From the NCBI RefSeq assembly GCF_001435895.1, contig NZ_AZFZ01000002.1:44239-94926 (forward strand): DNA of 50,688 nucleotides, read 5' to 3'. This DNA is from Lentilactobacillus parafarraginis DSM 18390 = JCM 14109 (lineage in GTDB: Bacteria > Bacillota > Bacilli > Lactobacillales > Lactobacillaceae). This document shows positions 25,192-34,908 of this stretch, piece by piece. Made by a program: the position numbers and the translations under genes. Each line of letters begins with the position of its first letter. Position 1 is the first letter of the stretch. Under the pieces are notes generated by a model. It saw nothing but the letters and a program-made list of their open reading frames with translations, did no database searches and was not told where the DNA came from.

Positions 25192-26604
25192 GTGCGACAA
25201 CCCAAAAATCGGACGACCTTTCAGGCAATCCGTTTAAACTTCACAATTATTTTTACGCTTTTCGCAATTTTTACCGGGGCTTCAGTGATCACGATGGTGG
25301 GCGTTAACCTCGTTCACCAAGAACAAACCCAATCAGCAGAATTGCTTAAAAGTCTGAACCGGTCGTTTATCGACAACAAACCTGATTGGAATCAGTGGCG
25401 GCGTAATAGCAGTATCAACACCCAAAATACGTATGTCAAAGTCACTGATCAAACTCATTCCAAAGAGCGGCCAAAGATTTTTTATTCAAAAGGAACTGAA
25501 CAATTCCTGGCAGCCAAACCAACAAAGCTGTCACAGATGCTTCACTTCCCATTTTTCCCCGCCCTCATCTATAACCACGGGTATGGTCTTCTGTATTACA
25601 GAAGCGGTATTCGTACGGGCGCAAGAAAGAATATTCGCTCAGAAATCTGGATGAGTTTAAATCCAATCGTCAGCACCTTACTTTCAGTCATGCTAGTGGT
25701 TCTGTGCGTATTGATCATTGGCCTGGCGCTCGGGTGGTTCGTGATTTCAGTTGTTTCTAAGCGGCTAACATCATCGTTACAGATGCTTCAAACAACCGCC
25801 CAAAGACAAAGCCGATCCGTCACCAAGATTGAAAGTTTACTGCCGGTTCCCGCTTCGCCGGTTGAGGTTCGCGAACTAGCTACGAGTTTTAATAACCTGT
25901 TAGCCGCAATTATCGAAAATAACCGCCGGGAAAAGGCCTTTATTTCGAATGCTTCACACGAATTACGAACCCCGATTGCCGCAATCCGCGGTCACGTTTC
26001 GCTTGTCAAACGGCGTGGCCAACAACATCCAGAGATCGTTTCGCGCTCGCTTGATTTTATTGACGATGAATCTGCTAAAATGCAATCTTTAGTCAACAGT
26101 TTACTGGCTCTCTCACGAGCGGATAAAGAAATCGTTCAAAAGGATCATTTTGACTTAAATAGTGTGGTTAACGAAACAGTCGAGGAACAACGGGCAATTT
26201 TAGCCCAAACCATCAACGTAGCCGAGGCTTCCCCGACAACGGTGCTTGCAAATCAAACCAACGTCGCCCAAATCATCTCGATTATTTTGGACAACGCTGG
26301 AAAGTACGCCCCCAAAACGGCAACAATCGATGTGATCATTGCCGCAGATGGATCCAAAACGACATTGTCGATTCGAAATAATGGTCCAAGTATCCCGGAT
26401 GAGGATAAACAGCACATTTTTGATCGATTTTATCGGGGTGATCATGCGCATAGTAACCAGGTTATTGGCAACGGACTGGGATTATCGATTGCTTCTCAAT
26501 TAGCGGCGCTGAATGACATTAAGATTACCGTTACGGACGTAATCCCCCACGGCGTCAGTTTTAACCTCATATTTTCAGACTCAGATTCAAATAACACCAA
26601 ATAA
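25192..26604 (+). CDS. Sensor histidine kinase
   Basis: The 470-residue kinase has a membrane helix at about 17-40, an extracytoplasmic sensor region (about 41-155), a second helix (about 160-187), a HAMP linker, the H box AFISNASHELRTPIAAIRG with phospho-acceptor His256, N box IILDNAGKYAP, and ATP-lid motifs NNGPSIPDED and NGLGLSIA. It signals to the response regulator encoded 11 bp upstream. The start GTG 25192 has AGGAGG 7 bp upstream. The sensor region matches no domain I know. A very strong hairpin follows at 26629-26693. Confidence 0.93.
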   Translation: MRQPKNRTTFQAIRLNFTIIFTLFAIFTGASVITMVGVNLVHQEQTQSAELLKSLNRSFIDNKPDWNQWRRNSSINTQNTYVKVTDQTHSKERPKIFYSKGTEQFLAAKPTKLSQMLHFPFFPALIYNHGYGLLYYRSGIRTGARKNIRSEIWMSLNPIVSTLLSVMLVVLCVLIIGLALGWFVISVVSKRLTSSLQMLQTTAQRQSRSVTKIESLLPVPASPVEVRELATSFNNLLAAIIENNRREKAFISNASHELRTPIAAIRGHVSLVKRRGQQHPEIVSRSLDFIDDESAKMQSLVNSLLALSRADKEIVQKDHFDLNSVVNETVEEQRAILAQTINVAEASPTTVLANQTNVAQIISIILDNAGKYAPKTATIDVIIAADGSKTTLSIRNNGPSIPDEDKQHIFDRFYRGDHAHSNQVIGNGLGLSIASQLAALNDIKITVTDVIPHGVSFNLIFSDSDSNNTK

Positions 26605-26628
26605 AAATCAGGCCCAGATTTTAACTTC

Positions 26629-26693
26629 AAAGGCCTTCAAAAAGCGGATGAGACAACTGCATTCAATGTCTCATCCGCTTTTTGAAGGCCTTT
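26629..26693. terminator. 27-bp perfect hairpin, terminator of the two-component operon
   Basis: Arms 26629-26655 and 26667-26693 are perfectly complementary over 27 bp with an 11-nt loop. The inner part (AAAAAGCGGATGAGACA and its complement ending CTTTTT) has the usual A/T-flanked terminator shape in both directions; the outer AAGGCCTTC extension is unusual. It lies 24 bp after the kinase stop. Confidence 0.85.
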
Positions 26694-26863
26694 TGTCGTC
26701 GAAGCTAACCATGAAAGATTTTCCTGTGAATTTCTCATTTTTTTCTCTTTTTACACCCGTATCGCGCGGTTCTGTTTAGTCCTATTCTTAAGCTGTCGAA
26801 AAGTCAATTGACGGCACACCCATTTTTCAATTGACTCAAGCTTAACGATTGGAGCCGATTAAC

Positions 26864-27523
26864 ATGCAATCATCATTTCTTAGTAAGCATCCCTACCTCA
26901 GCCTTGGCTGGATAATCTTTATCTGCTTAGCGGTTAGCGTTGCGTCTGAATTGCCGCAAATATTTTTTATGGATCAAAACATATTAAACGATATTAGTCG
27001 GTTTCAAACGCCGCAACGAACGGCATTCTTTCGGGTCATCGCGTTGACGGGGAGCCCCGCAATCACGTTCTTGATAGAGATTCTTCTTGTCATTCTTCTG
27101 TGGCAGCGTAAACACGTCAGTGCCGCACTCATTGCCCTCACCATGGCAATCGGCGGCAACGCAGCTGGCGTCCTGATCAAATTTTTGGTTCACCGACCAC
27201 GACCCACCAGTTTCATTTCGGCAGCGTCCGGCTATAGTTTTCCCAGCAGCCACGTCATCGGATGCACCATTTTAACGATCATTATTTTTAAATTCGGCAT
27301 CCAGTTAATTCCGGCCATCCGAACGCAAATATCGATTGAGATGCTCATTCTTTTCTGGCTCGTCTTGGTTGCTTTGTCGCGGCTCTACCTGCAAGCCCAT
27401 TATCCTTCTGACGTACTGGGTGGTGGTTTGTTCGCACTCATTTGGTGTCAGACGGTTCTGGTCGCATTTCGCCAAGAACGCGTAAAAATCACAAATCTCA
27501 TTAAGAGCAAGGGGGGAAGTTAA
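26864..27523 (+). CDS. PAP2 family membrane phosphatase
   Basis: The 219-residue protein has six membrane helices and the three PAP2 phosphatase motifs: KFLVHRPRP (KxxxxxxRP), the central SFPSSHV (PSxH with catalytic His) and SRLYLQAHYPSDVLGG (SRxxxxxHxxxD). It should dephosphorylate a lipid such as phosphatidylglycerophosphate, phosphatidic acid or undecaprenyl diphosphate on the outer side of the membrane. The start ATG 26864 has GGAG. It is followed 2 bp later by the YfhO gene, so they form an operon with the acyltransferase. Confidence 0.9.
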   Translation: MQSSFLSKHPYLSLGWIIFICLAVSVASELPQIFFMDQNILNDISRFQTPQRTAFFRVIALTGSPAITFLIEILLVILLWQRKHVSAALIALTMAIGGNAAGVLIKFLVHRPRPTSFISAASGYSFPSSHVIGCTILTIIIFKFGIQLIPAIRTQISIEMLILFWLVLVALSRLYLQAHYPSDVLGGGLFALIWCQTVLVAFRQERVKITNLIKSKGGS

Positions 27524-27525
27524 TC

Positions 27526-30114
27526 ATGAATCCCGAGAATCGCACGCGACAATCCGTTATCATCATGGGCAGTTCATTCATCCTCCCATTGGTCGTCGTC
27601 GGCATTATTTTGGCAGCTAACAACATCACGCCATTCGGAAGTCGCAATCTATTGGTTGGGGATATGGGCGCGCAATATTCCCCATTTTTCACAGCCCTGC
27701 GACATGCTCTCCTCACGGGCCACATGAGTTGGTTCTCATTTTCAGTTGGCGTAGGTGAAAATATATTTTCACTCGTGGCTTACTATTTGTTAAGTCCTTT
27801 CAACCTGATTATTTTACTATTTTCATCGGCAAATGTTCCCACGGCGGTCACGATAATCCTGATGTTAAAAATCGCGACCATGGCATTGACCATGAGCTTT
27901 TACCTCATCCATCATTTTCACAGGGTTAACTGGATTGTTCCCTTTTTCGCATTGGCGTTCAGTCTGTCCGGATTCGTAACCGCAAACCTTGCGAATATCA
28001 TGTGGTTGGATGACTTGATCTGCTTACCGCTAATCTGCCATGGCATTGACCAGATTAAAGCAGGCCACCGTTCCTACCAACTTTTTGCGTGGTTAACCAT
28101 CGCGATCATCACGAACTTCTATATTGGCTATATGATTGGTTTGTTCACCATCATTTACACAACAACTTTGATCATGGCTGCCAAGCAACCCGAACATTCT
28201 TTAACAAAGACACTTGGCGAAAACGGCCCGTTTATCCGCTCAGTCATCGGGACAGAATTTCTAAGCGTGATGACAACCATGACGGTACTTCTGCCGGTCG
28301 CGTTAGGAATGATCCAAACCGCCAAGGTGGCGCCCGCATCACCCACTCAAACAGCTGGAACGAGAACCCCGCAATTTGGATTGGAAATTCTCTCACAGTT
28401 TGGTATGGGAGGCACGGCCTATTCGAATCGGCTTTACCACGCCCCGGCAATCTTCTCTTCGATTGCGATCATCATTTTATTTATCAGTTATTTTGCGCAT
28501 CCATCAATCTCCCATCAGGAAAAGGTGGGAACTGGGTTTGCGTTTGGTTCGCTGTTCTTAAGTATGATCATTGGCCCAATAAATCTCATCTGGCATATGC
28601 TTAACGTCCCTTCCGGATCACCATTTCGATACTCATTTCTGATCAGCTTTGTCATGATCGCCGCTGCCTACCAAGTCTGGCTGGCACATCCAACACGGTT
28701 ATCAGATCGGGCTAAGTGGCTCATCCCGATTGGCATCAGCTTCGCGCTGTTAATCGGCTTTGAAACCATCAAAATCGGTACCGTAACGTACCATAACACA
28801 TACCTCTCGGTGCAACCCGCCTCGGTTAAGCTGCTATTGCTAAACCTGACGTTGGTGCTGCTTTTCTCAATTCTGATTTTCGCAAATCATCACCGCTTGT
28901 TCACAACCACAATTGGGGGCTTTATTGCCTTAGAAATGGGTGGTAATTTAGCCTATGTCGTTCAAAGCGAGCCTCTGGGAAATCAGCGGACCTATGCCAG
29001 TGGTTTTAATGCTGAAACTCAGCAACTCTCATCGTTATCGGAACCACAAACCCATCTTTTTCGAATTGATAATCGCAGTAATCTACTGGCACCCGCTTTT
29101 TCGGAAATTTACCTCGGGTATAATGACCCCACTGCCTTTCAATACGCCGGGATTCAGGAGTACAGTTCTACTCTTCACGAGCCGGTCCGTGAGTCACTTA
29201 AAGAATTGGGATTCTTCAGCAAAAATCAGCGCCGAATCAGCAACGTTGGCGCAACAGCAATTTCTGATCTCTTACTGGGGGTTAAATATAACCTCGCCGC
29301 CACCCAGACGCCAAACCTAAATTCAGCGTACGTCGGAATGGGCTTTCCTGTGACCAAGCAATTTGTCGATCTGAAATTAAAGCCAGGCAGGATCTTTGCG
29401 AATCTGGCATCAACCCTCAAAACCATTAAACCAAGCTCTGATACCTTCCTTACTCACCAGAAGATCCGGCGAAAAACCGTCAGTCGATCATCGCTTCCAG
29501 GCCTCTATCACGCCACCTTTACCGTTGACCCAACCCAACGGGGACCGCTTTATTTAACCACGACCTCCCCCGTGTTTCGCATGTCGTCGCTAACCGTAAA
29601 TGGTCACCAAGTCGATCTCGTTACCAATGGGCTTCATAAAAAATACCTTGTGAAGCTTGGCACCGCGTCTGTTGGCCATGCAGTTCACATTGTGATTACC
29701 GGTGCCAGTCAAAAAACACTCAGGGGTATTCAAGTGCAATCTCTCAATGTTCAGTCACTGACACACTTAACGAATCAATTGCGGTCAGAAGCATTCATTC
29801 CCACCTACGACGGCAATCACATTCAAGGCACCATCAAACAATCCAATCGGCGATCCAAATGGTCCTATATCGCAATTCCGGACGATTCTGGATGGTCAGC
29901 AGCCGTTAATGGTCGGCAAGTTGTCATTCATAACGCGCTGGGTGCTTTTATGGCCATTCCACTAACCGCAACCATTAATCACATCTCAATGACGTATCAT
30001 GTGCCAGGCTTATTCATCGGCCTTTGCCTATCATTGCTGGGCTTGTCAGGCTATGGTCTTTGGATAACGATATCAATTTACCAAAAAAAGTTAAAACGAA
30101 AGGATGGTCGTTAA
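27526..30114 (+). CDS. YfhO family membrane protein (GT-C-like)
   Basis: The 862-residue protein has about twelve membrane helices in its N-terminal 460 residues, one near the C terminus (about 830-850), and a large extracytoplasmic domain between. The N-terminal pattern LVGDMGAQYSPFFTALRHALLTG is the YfhO signature, with an acidic residue in the first loop as in GT-C enzymes. YfhO proteins complete glycosylation of teichoic acids together with a CsbB-type GT2 and a flippase; here they would use a polyprenyl-linked sugar. The start ATG 27526 has AAGGGGGGAAG upstream. It is the second of three tightly spaced envelope genes. Confidence 0.88.
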   Translation: MNPENRTRQSVIIMGSSFILPLVVVGIILAANNITPFGSRNLLVGDMGAQYSPFFTALRHALLTGHMSWFSFSVGVGENIFSLVAYYLLSPFNLIILLFSSANVPTAVTIILMLKIATMALTMSFYLIHHFHRVNWIVPFFALAFSLSGFVTANLANIMWLDDLICLPLICHGIDQIKAGHRSYQLFAWLTIAIITNFYIGYMIGLFTIIYTTTLIMAAKQPEHSLTKTLGENGPFIRSVIGTEFLSVMTTMTVLLPVALGMIQTAKVAPASPTQTAGTRTPQFGLEILSQFGMGGTAYSNRLYHAPAIFSSIAIIILFISYFAHPSISHQEKVGTGFAFGSLFLSMIIGPINLIWHMLNVPSGSPFRYSFLISFVMIAAAYQVWLAHPTRLSDRAKWLIPIGISFALLIGFETIKIGTVTYHNTYLSVQPASVKLLLLNLTLVLLFSILIFANHHRLFTTTIGGFIALEMGGNLAYVVQSEPLGNQRTYASGFNAETQQLSSLSEPQTHLFRIDNRSNLLAPAFSEIYLGYNDPTAFQYAGIQEYSSTLHEPVRESLKELGFFSKNQRRISNVGATAISDLLLGVKYNLAATQTPNLNSAYVGMGFPVTKQFVDLKLKPGRIFANLASTLKTIKPSSDTFLTHQKIRRKTVSRSSLPGLYHATFTVDPTQRGPLYLTTTSPVFRMSSLTVNGHQVDLVTNGLHKKYLVKLGTASVGHAVHIVITGASQKTLRGIQVQSLNVQSLTHLTNQLRSEAFIPTYDGNHIQGTIKQSNRRSKWSYIAIPDDSGWSAAVNGRQVVIHNALGAFMAIPLTATINHISMTYHVPGLFIGLCLSLLGLSGYGLWITISIYQKKLKRKDGR

Positions 30115-30117
30115 CCA

Positions 30118-31158
30118 ATGGCAATCCCATCTCATCATCAATTACCTTCTCGGATTGAATGGATCGATATTGCTAAAGCATACGGGATTATCGCCATTGT
30201 TCTGGGCCACATCTTATCTCATACTCCGGTAAGCCACTTTCTTTATTGGTGGCACATCCCCTTGTTCTTCATCCTAAGCGGCATCTTCGTTAAACCGCTT
30301 AACAATGTCCACGACTGGCAAAAATTTTTTAATCATCGAATTAAACCCGAGTTGGAACTTTACATTGGAATGGGTATCCTCCTCATCGGGTTATACACCG
30401 TCATTCACCACAAAAATCAGATGTTTTTGCAAAATCATTTAGTCGACCTGATTTATGGTGGTCGCACACTTAATTTTTACACCAGCACGTTCTGGTTTAT
30501 TAACGCCTATATTCTAACCATCATCGTGCTCACAATCATCATTTCACTCATATCTAGTCGAACCATGCTCGTTTTATTAGTCACGGGTGGCTTGCTTCTT
30601 GGTGCCAGTTACAGTCAGGTCAGTTGGATGCACATTAACGGATTTGCCATGATTCCGTGGAGTGCCGACACGGTTTTGATCACCCTATTTTATAGCTATA
30701 TCGGCTACACCCTGTTTCACGCGAATCGCAATTGGATTCAGGACCCAAAGGCGATTAGTGGCATCATCGTTATCGCGACAACCCTCATCCTCATTCATCT
30801 CAACGGTGGATTTACTTTCCGGCTATCGCTCAAGTCCCACCTGATTCAAAGCTCACTGCCAAAAGCGGTGGCACTTATTCTGATACCCACCAGTCTTGCC
30901 CTCGGCGTGATGGTTTGCGCTTTGATAACATCTAAATTACCCTTTAAATTTGGCCTGCCACTGATTGGCCGGCATACGCTGGCAATTATGTATGGCCACA
31001 AATTATTTTTGGATATCTGTGGCTTGGTAGGGCTCAAGAATCCGGTGATCATCTTACTTGTTGGCATAGGCGCACCATTGTTAGCTGCAATAACCATTCA
31101 ACGGATAAGCCACTTAACAAACTCACTCGCGTATGGACTCAACAATAATTTTAGATAG
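30118..31158 (+). CDS. Membrane acyltransferase, Acyltransferase_3 family
   Basis: This 346-residue protein has about ten membrane helices. The N terminus RIEWIDIAKAYGIIAIVLGHILSH contains the conserved histidine of the family, and WWHIPLFFILSGI follows in helix two. Related proteins O-acetylate or otherwise acylate surface polysaccharides and teichoic acids. The start ATG 30118 lies 4 bp after the YfhO stop with AAAGGATG upstream. A terminator closes the operon at 31171-31229. The acceptor is unknown; decoration of the glycan handled by YfhO is inferred. Confidence 0.88.
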   Translation: MAIPSHHQLPSRIEWIDIAKAYGIIAIVLGHILSHTPVSHFLYWWHIPLFFILSGIFVKPLNNVHDWQKFFNHRIKPELELYIGMGILLIGLYTVIHHKNQMFLQNHLVDLIYGGRTLNFYTSTFWFINAYILTIIVLTIIISLISSRTMLVLLVTGGLLLGASYSQVSWMHINGFAMIPWSADTVLITLFYSYIGYTLFHANRNWIQDPKAISGIIVIATTLILIHLNGGFTFRLSLKSHLIQSSLPKAVALILIPTSLALGVMVCALITSKLPFKFGLPLIGRHTLAIMYGHKLFLDICGLVGLKNPVIILLVGIGAPLLAAITIQRISHLTNSLAYGLNNNFR

Positions 31159-31170
31159 CGCTGTCGCAAT

Positions 31171-31229
31171 AAAGATCTCTTAAATTCAGTACTGTGTCAT
31201 TGGTACGGCTGAATTCAAGAGATCTTTTA
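31171..31229 (+). terminator. Terminator of the envelope operon
   Basis: AAAGATCTCTT and AATTCAG pair with CTGAATT and AAGAGATCTTTT around a loop that contains TACTG/GGTACG. Confidence 0.85.
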
Positions 31230-31312
31230 ATTAATAATGCGCTTTTTATAAGTAGTGTCATTACATTACCAAGCGCATACAATGACGTCATTTTAAGTTA
31301 TTTCGCTCTCTT

Positions 31313-32275
31313 TTAGGACAGATTTTTCGCATTAACTGCATCGGCAACCTGTTCAATATCCCCCGGCGTCGTCCGACAGCAACCGCCAATAATTTTCGCG
31401 CCGGCTGCCAACCACTTAGGGGTCAGATCAGCGAATGTTGCTGATTGGGGATTGGGTTCCCAGGTTTTCGTTTTGGGATCATAGATGTCACCGTTATTTG
31501 GATAAACAATGATTGGCTTGTCCGTATTCGGGACAATCGTCTTAATGGTTGCTTCAATATTATTCATCGAAGTACAGTTTACGCCAATCGCGCTGATTTG
31601 GGGATTGTCGTTGAAGTACGCCACCGCCTCGGCTAGCGGCGTACCGTCACACAGGTGCTCAGGGTCACTCACACTAAACGATAACCACGCGAACATATTC
31701 GGAAACCTGGTTTTCATCATAGCTGCCAACGCCTTGGCCTCATCAAAATTAGGCTGGGTCTCAAACGCAAACATATCGACCCCCGCCTTAGCCATCAGTT
31801 CCATGCGCGGGGCGTGAAATTCTTGAAATTCAGTGGTTGTCAGAAGATAATCGCCCGTATATTCACTGCCATCGGCCAAATAAGCACCGTAAGGGCCGAC
31901 ACTTCCGGCAACAATCGGATACGGTGCCCGATCGGCCCGCTCATCGGCGGGTAACTCAAAATAAAACTCATCTCGAGCAGCCCTAGCCAACCGAACCGCT
32001 TCGGTTATCAATTTTTCACTTTGGCCTTCACTATACCCAGCCTGTTCGAATCCGTTAACGTTTGCCTGATACGTATCCGTAATGGCAATATCAGCGCCTG
32101 CCTCAAAATCACTTTTGTGAACAGCCTTAACCGCCTCTGGATTATCAATGAGTGCCGTGGCCGACCACAGCGCATTATCAGTATGCACCCCCCGCTTCTC
32201 CAATTCGGTTGCCATTGCGCCGTCCAGAACTAACGCCGCTTTTTTCTTCAGATTTTCATTAATTAAATTTGCCAT
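31313..32275 (-). CDS. mmuM: Homocysteine S-methyltransferase
   Basis: The 320-residue TIM-barrel protein has LVLDGAMATELEKRG at the N terminus, and the zinc-binding cysteines are in GVNCTS and GGCCRTTP, as in homocysteine S-methyltransferases. It transfers a methyl group from S-methylmethionine (or SAM) to homocysteine to give methionine. The start ATG 32275 has GGAGG 5 bp upstream; an earlier in-frame ATG has none. It is divergent from an amino acid permease gene that probably imports S-methylmethionine, as in mmuPM. Confidence 0.93.
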   Translation of the reverse strand: MANLINENLKKKAALVLDGAMATELEKRGVHTDNALWSATALIDNPEAVKAVHKSDFEAGADIAITDTYQANVNGFEQAGYSEGQSEKLITEAVRLARAARDEFYFELPADERADRAPYPIVAGSVGPYGAYLADGSEYTGDYLLTTTEFQEFHAPRMELMAKAGVDMFAFETQPNFDEAKALAAMMKTRFPNMFAWLSFSVSDPEHLCDGTPLAEAVAYFNDNPQISAIGVNCTSMNNIEATIKTIVPNTDKPIIVYPNNGDIYDPKTKTWEPNPQSATFADLTPKWLAAGAKIIGGCCRTTPGDIEQVADAVNAKNLS

Positions 32276-32393
32276 GTTGTCCTCCCGCATTTTGGGCTTG
32301 TGTCCGAGCCCATTTTAGTGCATTCTATTATGTATTGGATTCTCATTATTCTATCGCAAAATGAGAAAAAAGCAATTGCCTGGAGGTCACGTT

Positions 32394-33788
32394 TTGAAAA
32401 ATCAACCCCACGTTTCATTAGAACGCAAAATGGAATCCCGTCACCTACTCATGATATCACTGGGCGGCGTCATTGGTACCGGACTTTTCTTGAGTTCCGG
32501 CTACACGATTCATGAAGCTGGCCCAATCGGGACCATTCTGGCCTACGGGATTGGCGCCGTTATCGTCTATCTCGTCATGCTTTGCCTCGGTGAGCTTTCG
32601 GTTGCCATGCCGCAAACCGGTTCATTTCACGTCTATGCCGACAAATTTATTGGCCCGGGGACCGGTTTTACAGTCGCCATTCTTTACTGGTTGACCTGGA
32701 CGGTTGCCTTAGGGTCTGAATTCACAGCAGCCGGTCTGATGATGAGAACGTGGTTGCCAAATTCACCAACCTGGATCTGGAGCCTGCTCTTCATGATCAT
32801 CATCTTTACATCCAACGCGCTGTCCGTTCGATTTTTTGCCGAAACCGAATTTTGGTTTTCGAGTATCAAGGTCGTCGCAATTATTTTATTCATTATTCTC
32901 GGCGGATTAGCCATATTCGGGGTCATTCCGATTAAGGGTTACTCCCACGCGCCTCTCTTCCATAATCTGGTTAAGGATGGCCTATTCCCTAACGGTTTTA
33001 AGGGCGTCTTTACGACGATGCTGACAGTAAACTTCGCCTTTTCCGGCACCGAACTCATTGGCGTGACCGCTGGGGAAGCCAAGGATCCCGCCAAAAACAT
33101 CCCTAAGGCCATTCACACAACGCTGTTTCGGCTGATTATCTTCTTTATCGGCAGTATTACCGTGATGGCCGCCCTGATTCCGTGGCAGAAAGCTGGCGTG
33201 AATCAAAGTCCGTTTGTTCTGGTCTTTAACAGCATTGGCTTACCGTTTGCCGGTGACTTGATGAACTTCGTGGTTCTAACCGCGATTCTATCCGCTGCCA
33301 ATTCAGGCTTGTACGCCTCGACTCGCATGTTGTGGTCACTGGCTCACGAAGGCATGATTCCCCTGAAGTATGCGAAAACCAATTCTCGGGGTGTTCCGAT
33401 GATCGCGTTAAGCCTCAGCATGTTAGGCGGCATTCTTGCACTGGTTTCCAGTGTGGTTGCCGCTTCGACCGTTTATCTGGTGCTGGTTTCCATTTCCGGA
33501 CTGGCCGTCGTGATCGTTTGGATGGCGATTGCCTACTCCGAAATTAACTTTAGAAAAGCGTGGTTGAAGGCCGGCCACACCACCGACGAACTGACATTCA
33601 AAACCCCGTGGTACCCACTCATTCCATGGGCAGCGTTCATTCTTAGTCTGCTCTCCTGTGTGCTGATCGTCTTTGATCCCACTCAGCGGCCCGCGCTATT
33701 CTACATGATCCCGTTCCTGATTCTCTGCTACGTGGTGTACTATGTGAAAATCAAAGTTCACCCAACAAAAAACCGGTCCGACAAATGA
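32394..33788 (+). CDS. mmuP: APC family amino acid permease, probable S-methylmethionine transporter
   Basis: This 464-residue protein has twelve membrane helices and the AAT subfamily signature near the N terminus: [30 protein letters not shown]. The [21 protein letters not shown] segment is also typical. The start TTG 32394 has GGAGG 7 bp upstream. It faces mmuM across 118 bp, the usual partner of MmuP, so S-methylmethionine is the likely substrate; another amino acid is possible. The gap holds a small hairpin (TGGGCT/AGCCCA, about 32291-32310) but no riboswitch I recognise. Confidence 0.75.
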   Translation: MKNQPHVSLERKMESRHLLMISLGGVIGTGLFLSSGYTIHEAGPIGTILAYGIGAVIVYLVMLCLGELSVAMPQTGSFHVYADKFIGPGTGFTVAILYWLTWTVALGSEFTAAGLMMRTWLPNSPTWIWSLLFMIIIFTSNALSVRFFAETEFWFSSIKVVAIILFIILGGLAIFGVIPIKGYSHAPLFHNLVKDGLFPNGFKGVFTTMLTVNFAFSGTELIGVTAGEAKDPAKNIPKAIHTTLFRLIIFFIGSITVMAALIPWQKAGVNQSPFVLVFNSIGLPFAGDLMNFVVLTAILSAANSGLYASTRMLWSLAHEGMIPLKYAKTNSRGVPMIALSLSMLGGILALVSSVVAASTVYLVLVSISGLAVVIVWMAIAYSEINFRKAWLKAGHTTDELTFKTPWYPLIPWAAFILSLLSCVLIVFDPTQRPALFYMIPFLILCYVVYYVKIKVHPTKNRSDK

Positions 33789-33801
33789 TTGTCAAAACCG
33801 G
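33766..33801 (-). terminator. Terminator of the TDT transporter gene, overlapping the permease 3' end
   Basis: On the minus strand CCGGT and TTGTC/GACAA arms pair and are followed by six T. It overlaps the last codons of the convergent permease gene. Confidence 0.75.
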
Positions 33802-33816
33802 CAGTAATTCACTTAA

Positions 33817-34800
33817 TTATTTAGTGATAGTCTCATTTTCCGCGGCTGTCACTTTTTTTGTTTCGTGTGATGGAAAGGCTAATTTAACAAGGAATTGACC
33901 GTAACGGATGACCACAAAGACGACCATAAAGGTTGCCAACGTAATCTCGAGGTTTGCGACTGCACCGATAATGGCATTAAACCCGTTTGCTAAATGGAAA
34001 CTGTGGTTGAACAGGTTCAATGCAGTTGCTGAAATCACCAGTGGGAATGTGAAGGCTCCAAAACTTGGATAAAATGACATCCGAACGTACTTAAAGATTT
34101 TCAATAGCGTCCCCCAGTAAAGCGTCTGAGCTAGTCCGACCATGATGAGGGCGAACACCCACGATGGATTCTGGGTAATGGTTAGGTAACCGGTTAGGCA
34201 AAGTGATGCGGGAGCCGCCATGATCGTGAGCAGCGGTAAGGTTGCTTCAAACATCATTTCCCGCCGTAACAGCCGAATGCAGACAATTGGCAGGAGAATC
34301 GCGTACAGCCCCAGGGATAACCAAAGAACCGGCATCCCAACTGCTGGAATAAAGTTATTCGAAGTTACCGGAATCACGCCAATCCCAACGAAGGTCACAA
34401 ACCAGCTGGGTAACACGTGATTCAATTCAACGGATGGCCGCAATAGATGTTGATAGACAAAGTAGCCCATGATGACGAACTGTAACCCAACGGCCACCGT
34501 CCAAACGACGATGGGTAAGATTGGTAGTCCCCATGCTTTCAGGAAGGTACTGATAATCATTAGTGACATGGTGAACGTTGGCGCAACCGACGCAATCACC
34601 GGATCATTCAGATCAGCCAGACTGCTCTTGAAGTGAATCACAATCTTTGCAACAACCAATAAGATTAAAATAAGTGCTAACACACCCCAGGCATTGCCGA
34701 CAACCGGCAATCCAATTGCCTTGAATAGATTTCCCAACGATGCAATCCCAAGAATCAGCCCACAGATGGGTAGGGGTAACTTCTTCAAAAATAACTTCAT
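33817..34800 (-). CDS. TDT family transporter (tellurite resistance/C4-dicarboxylate, SLAC1 fold)
   Basis: The 327-residue protein has ten membrane helices and the TDT family pattern (LPLPICGLILGIASLGNL at the N terminus; FPLVISATALNLF near the C terminus). Relatives include yeast malate permease Mae1, TehA and sulfite exporters; some use C4-dicarboxylates. It is divergent from a LysR gene 108 bp away. Because the malolactic enzyme gene has no permease beside it, this could be a malate carrier, but the substrate is not proven. Confidence 0.82.
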   Translation of the reverse strand: MKLFLKKLPLPICGLILGIASLGNLFKAIGLPVVGNAWGVLALILILLVVAKIVIHFKSSLADLNDPVIASVAPTFTMSLMIISTFLKAWGLPILPIVVWTVAVGLQFVIMGYFVYQHLLRPSVELNHVLPSWFVTFVGIGVIPVTSNNFIPAVGMPVLWLSLGLYAILLPIVCIRLLRREMMFEATLPLLTIMAAPASLCLTGYLTITQNPSWVFALIMVGLAQTLYWGTLLKIFKYVRMSFYPSFGAFTFPLVISATALNLFNHSFHLANGFNAIIGAVANLEITLATFMVVFVVIRYGQFLVKLAFPSHETKKVTAAENETITK

Positions 34801-34865
34801 TCGCTTTCCTCCTATCTTTGATGAGCTTAATTATACGGGTTGTGTTAGAATAAATAAAATTGATA

Positions 34866-34882
34866 ATATTAATTTTTAATAT
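34866..34882. promoter_or_regulatory. Candidate LysR box between the TDT and LysR genes
   Basis: ATATTAA and TTAATAT are perfect 7-bp inverted arms around TTT, in the 108-bp divergent region. Confidence 0.45.
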
Positions 34883-34908
34883 AGAGAAAGTTTATAGGTG
34901 ATCACCCA

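Noticed and set aside
28089-28604. 171-residue ORF in another frame inside yfhO
   Set aside because: It lies fully within a clearly recognised gene and shows low-complexity, non-protein-like composition.
32291-32310. Small hairpin between mmuM and mmuP as a possible methionine riboswitch
   Set aside because: The 118-bp gap is too short for an S-box or T-box and contains none of their conserved motifs.
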